Source: Hymenobacter sp. CRA2
GTDB lineage: Bacteria; Bacteroidota; Bacteroidia; Cytophagales; Hymenobacteraceae
Direction of reading: 5' to 3'
Assembly: GCF_002007105.1 (NCBI RefSeq)
Contig: NZ_MVBC01000008.1
Location: forward strand, 124,001-188,000
Length of the DNA stretch: 64,000 nucleotides
Within the stretch, counting starts at the first letter, position 1. Each line of letters starts with the position of its first letter. Below the pieces are notes generated by a model, which saw only the letters and a program-made list of their open reading frames with translations, did no database searches and had not been told where the DNA came from. Below, in pieces: positions 26,648-33,897 of this stretch. Made by a program: the position numbers and the translations under genes.

Positions 26648-28294
26648 ATGTCGTCTGTGTCGTCGTGGTTCCGTCGCGGAACGTTCGCGCTGTTTTGTGT
26701 AAGTGCCCTGAGCGCCGCGCCGGCGCTGGCCCAGCGTCAGACGGGCCCCGGCCGCCCGGCCGATTTCCTGGACCCGGCCTTTCACCGCGGGCGCCGCGAA
26801 GCCCTGCGCCAGCAGCTGCCGGCCGGAGCGGTGGCCGTCATCTTCACCGCGCCGGTGCGCAACCGCGCCAACGACGTCAGCTACGTCTACCACCAGAGCC
26901 CCGACCTGTACTACCTTACCGGCTACGACGAGCCCGATGGCGTGCTGCTGCTCTTCAAAGACCCGCAAACCCTGGGCGGGCAGAGCGGCGTGACGGAAGC
27001 CCTGTTTGTACAGCCCCGCGACCCGCAGCGGGAGGTGTGGACGGGCCGGCGCCTCGGGGCCGATGGCACCAGGCAGCAACTCAAACTGCAATACACGGCC
27101 GACAACAAGGAATTTGCCTCCGCCCCCATTGCCTGGGACAAGTTCAGCCAGGTACTGGTGCTGGACATGCCGGCCGACGTGCGCGACGATGCCGACAACC
27201 CCGCCGACCTGTTCAATCTGGTGGCTACGTTCCGGCAGAAGGCCAACGTGCCCGCCGACTACAACCCGCGCCTGAGCGAGGTGCAGCAGCTGATTCAGCG
27301 CTACGGCGTGGCCAACGGCGACAACCTGCGGCCCTACGTGGCCAACCTGGCCAGCAGCCAGCCGGCCGTGGCCAACGACGCGTACGTGCAGGCTTTTCTG
27401 AAGGCTGATTCCAAAGCGGCCCGGGAGAAAGTGGTAGCAAACAAGCCCAATTCCCGCATTGACGGGGGTACGCTGAGCGACGCGCTGGATCAGCTCCGCG
27501 AGGTGAAGTCCCCGGAAGAAATCAAGCTGCTGCGCCAGGCGGTGCGCATCAGTGCGGTGGGGCAGCAGGAAGTGATGAAAGCCCTGAAGCCCGACATGGG
27601 TGAGATGGAAGTGCAGGGCCTGCACGAGTACGTGTACCGCAAGTACGGGGCGGAATTTCAGGGCTACCCCAGCATCGTGGGGGCAGGTGCCAACGGCTGC
27701 ATCCTGCACTACGAAACCAACGACAAGCCGCGCGTGGGCAACGACTTGGTGCTCATGGACTGCGGTGCCGAGTACCACGGCTACTCGGCCGATGTGACGC
27801 GCACCATACCGCCCTCGGGCAAGTTCAGCCCCGAGCAGAAACAGATTTACGAGCTGGTGCTGGCCGCGCAGGAAGCGGGCTTTCAGGCTTGCAAGCCCGG
27901 CGCCGAGTTCCGGGCTCCGCACAATGCGGCCGAGAAAGTCATTGCCGACGGGCTCAGGAAGCTGGGCATCGTGAAGACCGACGCCGAAGTGCGCCGCTAC
28001 TTCCCGCACGGCACCTCGCACTACCTCGGCCTCGATGTGCACGACCGCGGCAGCTACGGACCGCTGAAGGCTGGCAACGTCATCACGGTGGAACCCGGCA
28101 TCTACATCCCCGAGGGCAGCCCCTGCGACAAGAAGTGGTGGAACATCGGCGTGCGCATCGAGGACGACGTGCTCATCACGCCCACCGGCTGGGACAACCT
28201 CTCGAAGGAAGCCCCGCGCACCGTAGCGGAAGTGGAAGCCATGATGGCCAGGCCCAGTGCGCTGGACAACTTCAAGCTGCCGGAGCTGAAGTAA
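26648..28294 (+). CDS. Exported aminopeptidase P family protein (M24)
   Basis: A 548-residue protein with a signal peptide (ending SALSAAPALAQ). The N-terminal creatinase-like domain (FHRGRREALRQQLPAGAVAV, QSPDLYYLTGYDEPDGVLLL) is followed by the pita-bread catalytic domain. Dinuclear metal ligands are visible in VLMDCGAEYHGYSADVTRTI (two Asp), PHGTSHYLGLDVHD (His), VEPGIYIPEG (Glu) and GVRIEDDVLIT (Glu). It removes N-terminal residues that precede proline. Export suggests peptide feeding. It sits between rpmB and rpmG. ATG 26648 is preferred because it starts the signal peptide. Confidence 0.92.
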   Translation: MSSVSSWFRRGTFALFCVSALSAAPALAQRQTGPGRPADFLDPAFHRGRREALRQQLPAGAVAVIFTAPVRNRANDVSYVYHQSPDLYYLTGYDEPDGVLLLFKDPQTLGGQSGVTEALFVQPRDPQREVWTGRRLGADGTRQQLKLQYTADNKEFASAPIAWDKFSQVLVLDMPADVRDDADNPADLFNLVATFRQKANVPADYNPRLSEVQQLIQRYGVANGDNLRPYVANLASSQPAVANDAYVQAFLKADSKAAREKVVANKPNSRIDGGTLSDALDQLREVKSPEEIKLLRQAVRISAVGQQEVMKALKPDMGEMEVQGLHEYVYRKYGAEFQGYPSIVGAGANGCILHYETNDKPRVGNDLVLMDCGAEYHGYSADVTRTIPPSGKFSPEQKQIYELVLAAQEAGFQACKPGAEFRAPHNAAEKVIADGLRKLGIVKTDAEVRRYFPHGTSHYLGLDVHDRGSYGPLKAGNVITVEPGIYIPEGSPCDKKWWNIGVRIEDDVLITPTGWDNLSKEAPRTVAEVEAMMARPSALDNFKLPELK

Positions 28295-28421
28295 TTGCTG
28301 GTTAGTCGTTTTGGGCCGCTGAGGCGCTGTGTACGCGGCTGAAAAGGAGCCCCCTCGGGCGCTGCCAGCAGCCTTCCAGGGACCAAAAACCAAAAACCAT
28401 CAACCAACAACCAGTCAGGAG

Positions 28422-28452
28422 TTTGACTTTTCCAAAACTCCGCGTATCTTTG
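28422..28452 (+). promoter_or_regulatory. Promoter of rpmG
   Basis: TTTG at 28422-28425, exactly 19 bases, then TATCTTTG at 28445-28452. This is a full match to the Bacteroidota TTTG-N19-TAnnTTTG consensus, 39 bases before the rpmG start. Confidence 0.85.
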
Positions 28453-28491
28453 CAGTCCTAAAATCGAAACCCACGTTCTGACCGTACCACG

Positions 28492-28674
28492 ATGGCCAAG
28501 AAAGGAAACCGGGTGCAGGTAATCCTGGAGTGCACCGAGCACAAGAACTCGGGCCAACCGGGCACCTCGCGCTACATCACGACGAAAAACCGGAAAAATA
28601 CTCCGGAGCGTATCGAGCTGAAGAAGTACAACTCGGTACTCAAGAAAATGACCGTTCACAAGGAAATCAAGTAA
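28492..28674 (+). CDS. rpmG: 50S ribosomal protein L33
   Basis: A 60-residue basic protein: [18 protein letters not shown], then [20 protein letters not shown] and [17 protein letters not shown]. The SRY-TTKN-KNTP-RLELKKY core is characteristic of L33. The zinc cysteines of some L33 forms are absent except one. The DUF4295 gene follows after 8 bases. Confidence 0.96.
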   Translation: MAKKGNRVQVILECTEHKNSGQPGTSRYITTKNRKNTPERIELKKYNSVLKKMTVHKEIK

Positions 28675-28682
28675 GCTGAGTC

Positions 28683-28844
28683 ATGGCTAAGAAAGTAGTA
28701 GCTACCCTGAAAACCTCGGGCGGCAAAGACTGGGCTAAGGTTATCCGTGCGGTCCGCTCGCCCAAGACTGGCGCCTACACCTTCAAGGAGGAGATGGTAC
28801 CGGTGGACAAAGTGCAGGAGTTCCTCGCTTCCGGCACCAAGTAA
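28683..28844 (+). CDS. DUF4295 family small ribosome-linked protein
   Basis: A 53-residue basic protein beginning MAKKVVATLKTSGGKDWAKV and ending with a FKEEMVPVDKVQEFLASGTK segment. The family (DUF4295) is found in Bacteroidota directly downstream of rpmG, and the same order is seen here with an 8-base gap. The constant linkage to ribosomal genes and the Lys-rich start suggest a ribosome-associated role. That is inference; no function is established as far as I know. Confidence 0.88.
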   Translation: MAKKVVATLKTSGGKDWAKVIRAVRSPKTGAYTFKEEMVPVDKVQEFLASGTK

Positions 28845-28935
28845 GGCCTTAGCGGGTGCGTACGGTCACAAGGCTGTGCCAACGCCCATCCGGTGCCCCA
28901 CGGGGCCGCCGTTACGCGCCCGTTCGATAAGTGAA

Positions 28936-28964
28936 GAAGTCCCGCCTTCCCGTGGGACTTTTTT
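28936..28964 (+). terminator. Terminator of the rpmG-DUF4295 unit
   Basis: AAGTCCC (28937-28943) and GGGACTT (28954-28960) form a stem with a ten-base loop, followed by TTTTTT. It comes 92 bases after the stop; bases 28845-28935 hold no recognisable feature. Confidence 0.8.
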
Positions 28965-28983
28965 GCGTGTTAGGGCTTGGTGA

Positions 28984-29079
28984 TTAGGGCTTAGGTCTTA
29001 GTTACGCCGCCCCTTCGGCCTGTTCGTTGGCTTAGTTGTGCCGAGCTAAGCCCTAAGACCTAACCCCCTAAGACCTAGT
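28984..29079. repeat. TTAGG(G/T)CTTAG repeat cluster ahead of ftsY
   Basis: TTAGGGCTTAGGTCTTAG (28984-29001) and the complement of TTAGGTCTTAGGGCTTAG (29046-29063) pair over 18 bases with two mismatches that become G-U pairs in RNA. Further partial copies lie at 28971-28978 and 29068-29077. The cluster ends six bases before the ftsY start, so it lies in the ftsY leader or forms the end of the preceding transcript. Confidence 0.55.
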
Positions 29080-29081
29080 AC

Positions 29082-30059
29082 ATGGGCCTGTTCGATTTTT
29101 TTAAGAAGGATAAGGAGAACAAGGAGCAGCGCGAGTCGCTGGACAAAGGGCTGGAAAAAACCAAAACCAGCTTCTTCGACCAGCTCAGCAAAGCCGTGGT
29201 CGGCAAGAGCACCGTCGATGAGGAAGTGCTGGACGAGCTCGAAACCGTGCTGGTACACGCCGACGTGGGCATCGACACCACAGTGAAGGTCATCGACCGC
29301 ATCGAGAAGCGCGTGGCCCGCGACAAGTACGTGGGCACCTCGGAGCTGGACCGCATCCTGCGCGAGGAAATTGCCGAGCTGCTGCAAAAGAACGACTCCG
29401 GCTCCACGGCCGTGCTCGAGCGCAGCGACCGGGCCGACGGGCAGCCCTTCGTGATTATGGTGGTGGGCGTCAACGGCGTGGGCAAAACCACGACCATCGG
29501 CAAGCTGGCGCACCGCTTCCACTCGGCCGGCAAAAAGGTGGTGCTCGGCGCCGCCGATACCTTCCGCGCCGCCGCCGTGGATCAGCTCATCATCTGGGGG
29601 CAGCGCGTGGGCGTGCCGGTGATTTCGCACGGCATGAACACCGACCCGGCTTCGGTGGCCTACGACGCGGTGCAGAAGGGCGTGGAGATGCAGGCCGACG
29701 TGGTCATCATCGACACGGCGGGCCGTTTGCACAACAAGGTGAACCTGATGAACGAGCTGAGCAAGATCAAGCGCGTGATGCAGAAGGTTATTCCCGACGC
29801 CCCGCACGAAGTGCTGCTGGTGCTCGACGGCAGCACCGGCCAGAACGCCTTCCTGCAGGCCAAGGAATTTACCAAAGCCACCGAGGTTTCGGCCCTGGCT
29901 ATTACCAAGCTCGACGGCACGGCCAAGGGCGGGGTGGTCATCGGCATTTCCGATCAGCTGAATGTGCCGGTACGCTACATCGGCGTGGGCGAAAAGATGA
30001 CCGATTTGCAACTGTTTGACCGCCGCACGTTCGTAGACTCGCTGTTTTCGAAAAAATAG
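29082..30059 (+). CDS. ftsY: Signal recognition particle receptor FtsY
   Basis: A 325-residue SRP GTPase. A short charged N-terminal region (MGLFDFFKKDKENKEQRESL) lacks the long acidic A domain of the E. coli protein. The N domain (29-100) is followed by the G domain with GVNGVGKTTTIGKLA (P-loop), DTFRAAAVDQL, DTAGRLHNKVNLM and TKLDGTAKGG. FtsY docks the SRP-ribosome complex on the inner membrane for co-translational insertion of membrane proteins. It is the fourth member of the rpmB-rpmG-DUF4295-ftsY-rimO order. Confidence 0.96.
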   Translation: MGLFDFFKKDKENKEQRESLDKGLEKTKTSFFDQLSKAVVGKSTVDEEVLDELETVLVHADVGIDTTVKVIDRIEKRVARDKYVGTSELDRILREEIAELLQKNDSGSTAVLERSDRADGQPFVIMVVGVNGVGKTTTIGKLAHRFHSAGKKVVLGAADTFRAAAVDQLIIWGQRVGVPVISHGMNTDPASVAYDAVQKGVEMQADVVIIDTAGRLHNKVNLMNELSKIKRVMQKVIPDAPHEVLLVLDGSTGQNAFLQAKEFTKATEVSALAITKLDGTAKGGVVIGISDQLNVPVRYIGVGEKMTDLQLFDRRTFVDSLFSKK

Positions 30060-30085
30060 GGAAGAACCCGTCGCCATTCCTGATT

Positions 30086-30133
30086 CGTCATCCTTTGTCT
30101 GGCCTGCGCCACACGGAGGATGACGTTCTTTTT
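30086..30133 (+). terminator. Terminator of ftsY
   Basis: CGTCATCC (30086-30093) pairs with GGATGACG (30118-30125), with extended imperfect pairing inside, followed by TTCTTTTT. It lies 26 bases after the stop codon. Confidence 0.75.
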
Positions 30134-30230
30134 AGGGCTTACGCCAAGCGTACCTGATTGCGGGAGTGCGCTGCCGCAATTATCTGCCTAACCAGCCAAC
30201 GGTTGCGCCGCCGGGTGCATCTGCCCGATT

Positions 30231-31376
30231 ATGGAAGTCGTCTACAAATCCACCGCTCCGCCATTGGTGCAGCCCGAGCGCCTCGACCCGTTTCTGAGCC
30301 AGAAGCTGCGGTTCTGGTCCTTGGTAGCCATGCTGCTGCTGGTGTACGTGCACGCCTACAACCTGCACAGCCGCTACCTACAGCCCTGGACGCCCGTCGA
30401 CGAGCCGCTGTCGGTGGGGTCGTTTCTGCAGTACTTCCTGGCCAACGGGCTGCTGCGCTTCCGCATCCCGATTCTGTTTGCCATATCGGGCTACCTGTTT
30501 GCCCACCACGATGCGGGCACGCCGCACGGGCAGCGGGTGAAGCGGCGGCTGCGCACCTTGCTGGTGCCCTACCTGCTCTGGAGCCTGATCGGGCTGGGCT
30601 TCACCTGGGCGCTGGAGCAGCATCCGTACACCCGGCAGCTGGTGCAGGACGCGGCGCTGAGCATTTTCGGCCCGCAGAACCCGTTTGTGAGCGGGTATTC
30701 GCCGGGGCAGCTGCTGCTGCGCTGGCTGCTGTTGCCGGTGCCGTTTCAGTTGTGGTTTCTACGTAGCCTGCTGGTGTACAACCTGGCATACCCGGCCCTG
30801 CGCTGGGTGCTCGACCGGGCGGCGGGCATCTACTTCGTCGTAGCCGCGCTGCTCTGGCTGACGGAGTTTAACGTGCTGTTCGTCGAAGGCAATGGGTTGC
30901 TGTTCTTTGCCCTAGGCGTGTGGCTGCGGCGGCGCGGCAAGGAAGTACTGCTGCAGCCGCGCTGGTTTCGGCTGCTGCCCTTTGCTGCGCTCTGGCTGGG
31001 CATTGTCGGGCTGAAAACCTGGCTGGCCTTTTACTACGCGCATCCACCGTTCATGCCGATGCTGCTGCTGCACCGGGCGGCCGAGCTGCTGGGCGTGCTG
31101 GTCATGTGGTTTGGCTCGAACGCGCTGGTGCGCGTGGCCATGCAGCGGCGCTGGTTTCAGTGGCTGACGGGCTTTTCGTTTATGATTTATGCCTTGCACG
31201 TGCCCTTGGTGAACTACGCCACCGAAGCCGTACTGCAGCACTGGCCGCGGCAGCAGCTGCTTACGTTCCTGCTCCTGCCGCTGGCGGTAGCGGCCCTGGC
31301 CGTGCTACTCGGCGCGGCCTTGCGCCGGGCGGTGCCGGGAGTGTACGGCGTGCTGACGGGCGGGCGAGGATTGTAG
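30231..31376 (+). CDS. Acyltransferase 3 family membrane protein
   Basis: A 381-residue protein with about ten transmembrane helices. The N-terminal block KLRFWSLVAMLLLVYVHAYNLHSRYL contains the conserved His of acyltransferase 3 proteins. LRFRIPILFAISGYLFAHH and a helix-10 region with the motif SFMIYALHVPLVNYA also fit. The family moves acyl groups (often acetyl or succinyl) from cytosolic donors to cell-surface sugars or lipids. No glycan cluster is adjacent, so the target is unknown. It lies between ftsY and rimO, where it interrupts the usual Bacteroidota order. Confidence 0.8.
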   Translation: MEVVYKSTAPPLVQPERLDPFLSQKLRFWSLVAMLLLVYVHAYNLHSRYLQPWTPVDEPLSVGSFLQYFLANGLLRFRIPILFAISGYLFAHHDAGTPHGQRVKRRLRTLLVPYLLWSLIGLGFTWALEQHPYTRQLVQDAALSIFGPQNPFVSGYSPGQLLLRWLLLPVPFQLWFLRSLLVYNLAYPALRWVLDRAAGIYFVVAALLWLTEFNVLFVEGNGLLFFALGVWLRRRGKEVLLQPRWFRLLPFAALWLGIVGLKTWLAFYYAHPPFMPMLLLHRAAELLGVLVMWFGSNALVRVAMQRRWFQWLTGFSFMIYALHVPLVNYATEAVLQHWPRQQLLTFLLLPLAVAALAVLLGAALRRAVPGVYGVLTGGRGL

Positions 31377-31517
31377 GTTTATTGTATAGCGGAGCGGCGG
31401 GCTTAGCCTCCGGGCAATGTTGATTAGCTGAAAAAGTGCTGTTTGGTTGCTGGGTCTGGACGCGCGGGGTACTCAGCCGTATCGTTTTTAGCATTAATAA
31501 AAAGAAACGCATGGTGT

Positions 31518-31798
31518 GGACCAGAGGTAGCTCAGGTACTAGAAATTGAGCGCATTTACGTGCTGAAGGCCTATCACGGGCAGCAGGTGGGGCAGGTCCT
31601 GTACGACAAAGCCGTGGAGGTGGCCGCGCAGGCCCGGGCCAAGTACGTGTGACTGGGCGTGTGGGAAGAAAATCCGCGCGCCATCCGGTTTACCAGAAAA
31701 ACGGCTTCGTGGCGTTTGGCTAGCACGTGTTTACGCTGGGCGACGACCGGCAAACCGATATTCTGATGAAGCGGATGGTGCCGGTGGCGCATCCGTAA
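31518..31798 (+). pseudogene. Decayed GNAT-family N-acetyltransferase
   Basis: Reading from GPEVAQVLEIERIYVLKAYH through GQQVGQVLYDKAVEVAAQAR gives the acetyl-CoA-binding core of a GNAT enzyme (the usual RIYVLxxYxGxGxG region). An in-frame TGA at 31650-31652 stands where Trp is expected (KYV-stop-LGVWEENP). Next, one T is missing near 31691, so RFYQKNGF is read only after a frame change. A TAG at 31721-31723 then interrupts FG-HVFTLGDDRQTDILMKRM. The N-terminal third is gone. With two stops, a frameshift and truncation it is non-functional. Confidence 0.75.
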
Positions 31799-31841
31799 AC
31801 CGAAGGAACGTTCGTCCTAGGAAAAGGCGTTGGCGTCTTCG

Positions 31842-31849
31842 TACCTTTG
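31842..31849 (+). promoter_or_regulatory. -7 box (TACCTTTG) ahead of rimO
   Basis: TACCTTTG matches TAnnTTTG. It lies 113 bases before the rimO start. A hairpin follows in the leader (31858-31876). No clear -33 TTTG. Confidence 0.45.
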
Positions 31850-31857
31850 CCCTCCCA

Positions 31858-31876
31858 TTTTCGCCCCCGGCGAAAA
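31858..31876 (+). other. Hairpin in the rimO leader
   Basis: TTTTCGCC (31858-31865), loop CCC, then GGCGAAAA (31869-31876): a perfect 8-bp stem a few bases downstream of the -7 box, so at the very 5' end of the predicted transcript. It could stabilise the mRNA; it has no T run to act as a terminator. Confidence 0.45.
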
Positions 31877-31962
31877 CGCGGCAAAATGTTCAGGATTAGG
31901 TGCTTTCCGCGAGGAGGCGCTGCACAACGATACGCGGAGGGAAACTTCGCGCCATAGGCAGA

Positions 31963-33276
31963 ATGAAAGTAAAAGGCAATCGGGCCAACAAGGTCAACGT
32001 CATCACCCTGGGCTGCTCCAAGAACCTGGTGGACTCGGAAGTGCTGATGGGCCAGCTGCGCGGCAACGGCTACGACGTGACGCACGAATCGACCAAAGAC
32101 GAGTCGGGCATCGTCATCATCAATACCTGCGGCTTCATCGACAACGCCAAGCAGGAGAGCATCGACACCATTCTGCAGTACGCCGACGCCAAGGAAGCCG
32201 GCAAGGTGGACAAGGTGTACGTGACGGGCTGCCTCTCGCAGCGCTACAAGGACCAGCTGGAAGTGGAAATTCCGCAGGTGGATGCCTACTTCGGCACCCT
32301 GGAACTGCCCCAGCTGCTCAAGACCCTGAACGCCGACTACAAGCACGAGCTGGTGGGCGAGCGGCTGCTGACCACGCCCAAGCACTACGCCTACTTCAAG
32401 ATTGCCGAGGGCTGCAACCGCCCGTGCTCGTTCTGCGCCATCCCGCTGATGCGCGGCAAGCACGTGGACAAGTCGATGGACGACCTGGTGACGGAGGCCA
32501 CCAAGTTGGCGCGCATGGGCACCAAGGAGCTGGTGCTGATTGCGCAGGACCTGACCTACTACGGCCTGGAGAAGTACGGTGAGCGGAAGCTAGCCGAGCT
32601 GGTGCGCCGCCTGAGCGACGTGAACGGCATCGACTGGATCCGGCTGCAATACGCCTATCCCTCGCAGTTCCCGATGGAAGTGCTGGACGTGATGCAGGAG
32701 CGCGAAAACGTGTGCAAGTACCTCGACATGCCCCTGCAGCACATCAGCGACAACATGCTCAAGACCATGCGCCGCGGCATCAGCAAGCGCCGCACGGTGG
32801 AGCTGGTCGACCAGATCCGCCAGCGCATGCCCGATATAGCCCTGCGCACCACCCTCATTGCCGGTCACCCCGGCGAGACGGACCAGGACTTCCAGGAGCT
32901 GTACGACTTCGTGGAAAAGACAAAGTTTGAGCGCCTGGGCATCTTCACCTACTCGCACGAGGAAAACACCCACGCTTTCTCGCTGGAGGACAACGTGCCG
33001 GCCGAGGTAAAGCAGGAACGCGCCGACGCCATCATGGAGCTGCAGCAGGGCATTTCGCTGGAGCTGAACGAGCAGAAAGTGGGCAACACCTACAAGGTGC
33101 TCTTCGACCGCAAGGAAAGCGGCTACTGGGTGGGCCGCACCCAGTACGACTCGCCCGAAGTGGACAACGAAGTGCTGGTGCCCGCCACCGAGCAGTACAT
33201 CCGCCTCGGTGACTTCGCTCAGGTAAAAATTACCGACGCTTCGGATTTCGACCTGTACGGCGAAGTAGTGAAGTAA
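31963..33276 (+). CDS. rimO: Ribosomal protein S12 methylthiotransferase RimO
   Basis: A 437-residue radical-SAM enzyme that methylthiolates an Asp of ribosomal protein S12. The N-terminal MTTase domain holds three cluster cysteines in LGCSKNLVDSE, NTCGFIDNAK and TGCLSQRY. The radical-SAM triad is GCNRPCSFCAIP. The C-terminal TRAM domain ends with ITDASDFDLYGEVV, a RimO-type end. The start at ATG 31963 gives MKVKGNRANKVNVITLGCSKN; in-frame codons further upstream were rejected. It follows ftsY in the usual Bacteroidota order, separated here by an acyltransferase gene and a pseudogene. Confidence 0.95.
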   Translation: MKVKGNRANKVNVITLGCSKNLVDSEVLMGQLRGNGYDVTHESTKDESGIVIINTCGFIDNAKQESIDTILQYADAKEAGKVDKVYVTGCLSQRYKDQLEVEIPQVDAYFGTLELPQLLKTLNADYKHELVGERLLTTPKHYAYFKIAEGCNRPCSFCAIPLMRGKHVDKSMDDLVTEATKLARMGTKELVLIAQDLTYYGLEKYGERKLAELVRRLSDVNGIDWIRLQYAYPSQFPMEVLDVMQERENVCKYLDMPLQHISDNMLKTMRRGISKRRTVELVDQIRQRMPDIALRTTLIAGHPGETDQDFQELYDFVEKTKFERLGIFTYSHEENTHAFSLEDNVPAEVKQERADAIMELQQGISLELNEQKVGNTYKVLFDRKESGYWVGRTQYDSPEVDNEVLVPATEQYIRLGDFAQVKITDASDFDLYGEVVK

Positions 33277-33301
33277 GCGGCTGCGCACGCGGCGGTTCAC
33301 T

Positions 33302-33493
33302 GGCAGTCATTGCGAGCGGAGCGCGGCAATCGTTCCTCTCGTGGTAGAAGCGGTACAACTGGCACAAACTAAAAACGGCCCCGCCCAAAACCAAGTAACT
33401 CTGGTTTCGGGCGGGGCCGTTTTTGGTGAGTAGGTATTGTGTCGGCGGTGCTACTAGAGGAAGGATTGCTTCGCGTTGCTCGCAATGACTGCC
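33302..33493. repeat. MITE-like element with terminal inverted repeats and internal terminator (copy 2)
   Basis: A 192-bp element. Ends GGCAGTCATTGCGAGC (from 33302) and its complement (ending 33493) match for about 38 bases with several differences. The centre is a strong hairpin: AAAAACGGCCCCGCCC (33371-33386) pairs with GGGCGGGGCCGTTTTT (33409-33424), flanked by A and T runs, so it ends transcription in both directions. It shares CTGGTTTCGGGCGG and GGTAGAAGC with the copy at 8965. It also sits between convergent genes (rimO and the small membrane protein). Confidence 0.75.
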
Positions 33494-33533
33494 GGTACTA
33501 CCGCCGTTGGCGGAGCCGGCAACGAGGGGGAAG

Positions 33534-33737
33534 TTAATGGGAGAGGTTGCGGCGGTGCACGCCGCTGGTCCAGTACTGCCACATGCCAAGGATGGGCAGG
33601 TACATCACCGAAAACAACCACCGGCGCCGCTCCGAACGGCCCGGAAACTCGCCGCTGCGGATGTGCCACAGCGTGTAGAGCCACGGCAGCAGCGCCACGG
33701 CTGCTAGCCAGCCCCAAATCAAGGTAGAAAAGTGCAT
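33534..33737 (-). CDS. Small two-helix membrane protein
   Basis: A 67-residue protein: MHFSTLIWGWLAAVALLPWL, a charged loop (HIRSGEFPGRSERRR), then WLFSVMYLPILGMWQYW and a basic tail. Two transmembrane helices joined by an Arg-rich loop recall the PLDc_N-type small membrane domain, although the match is weak. ATG 33737 is chosen because it starts the first helix. It is divergent from bshC, 160 bases away. Function unknown. Confidence 0.55.
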   Translation of the reverse strand: MHFSTLIWGWLAAVALLPWLYTLWHIRSGEFPGRSERRRWLFSVMYLPILGMWQYWTSGVHRRNLSH

Positions 33738-33897
33738 AAGGGGGTGGTAGTGAGTGGTGGAGGGTAAGTAAGCAATATACCGAATTGGGCGGGCGCAGGG
33801 AAGACGCAAGTCGGGAAAAGAAGGTTGCGAGTGAACATTCGGCGCGGGGCCCGGTTTTTTTGCGAACGTTGCAGCTCGTAACGTTTCCCGACCGCCC

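Noticed and set aside
28845-28935. A possible structured RNA between DUF4295 and its terminator
   Set aside because: There are short GC-rich palindromic words but no tRNA loop sequence, no conserved fold I could recognise, and no promoter.
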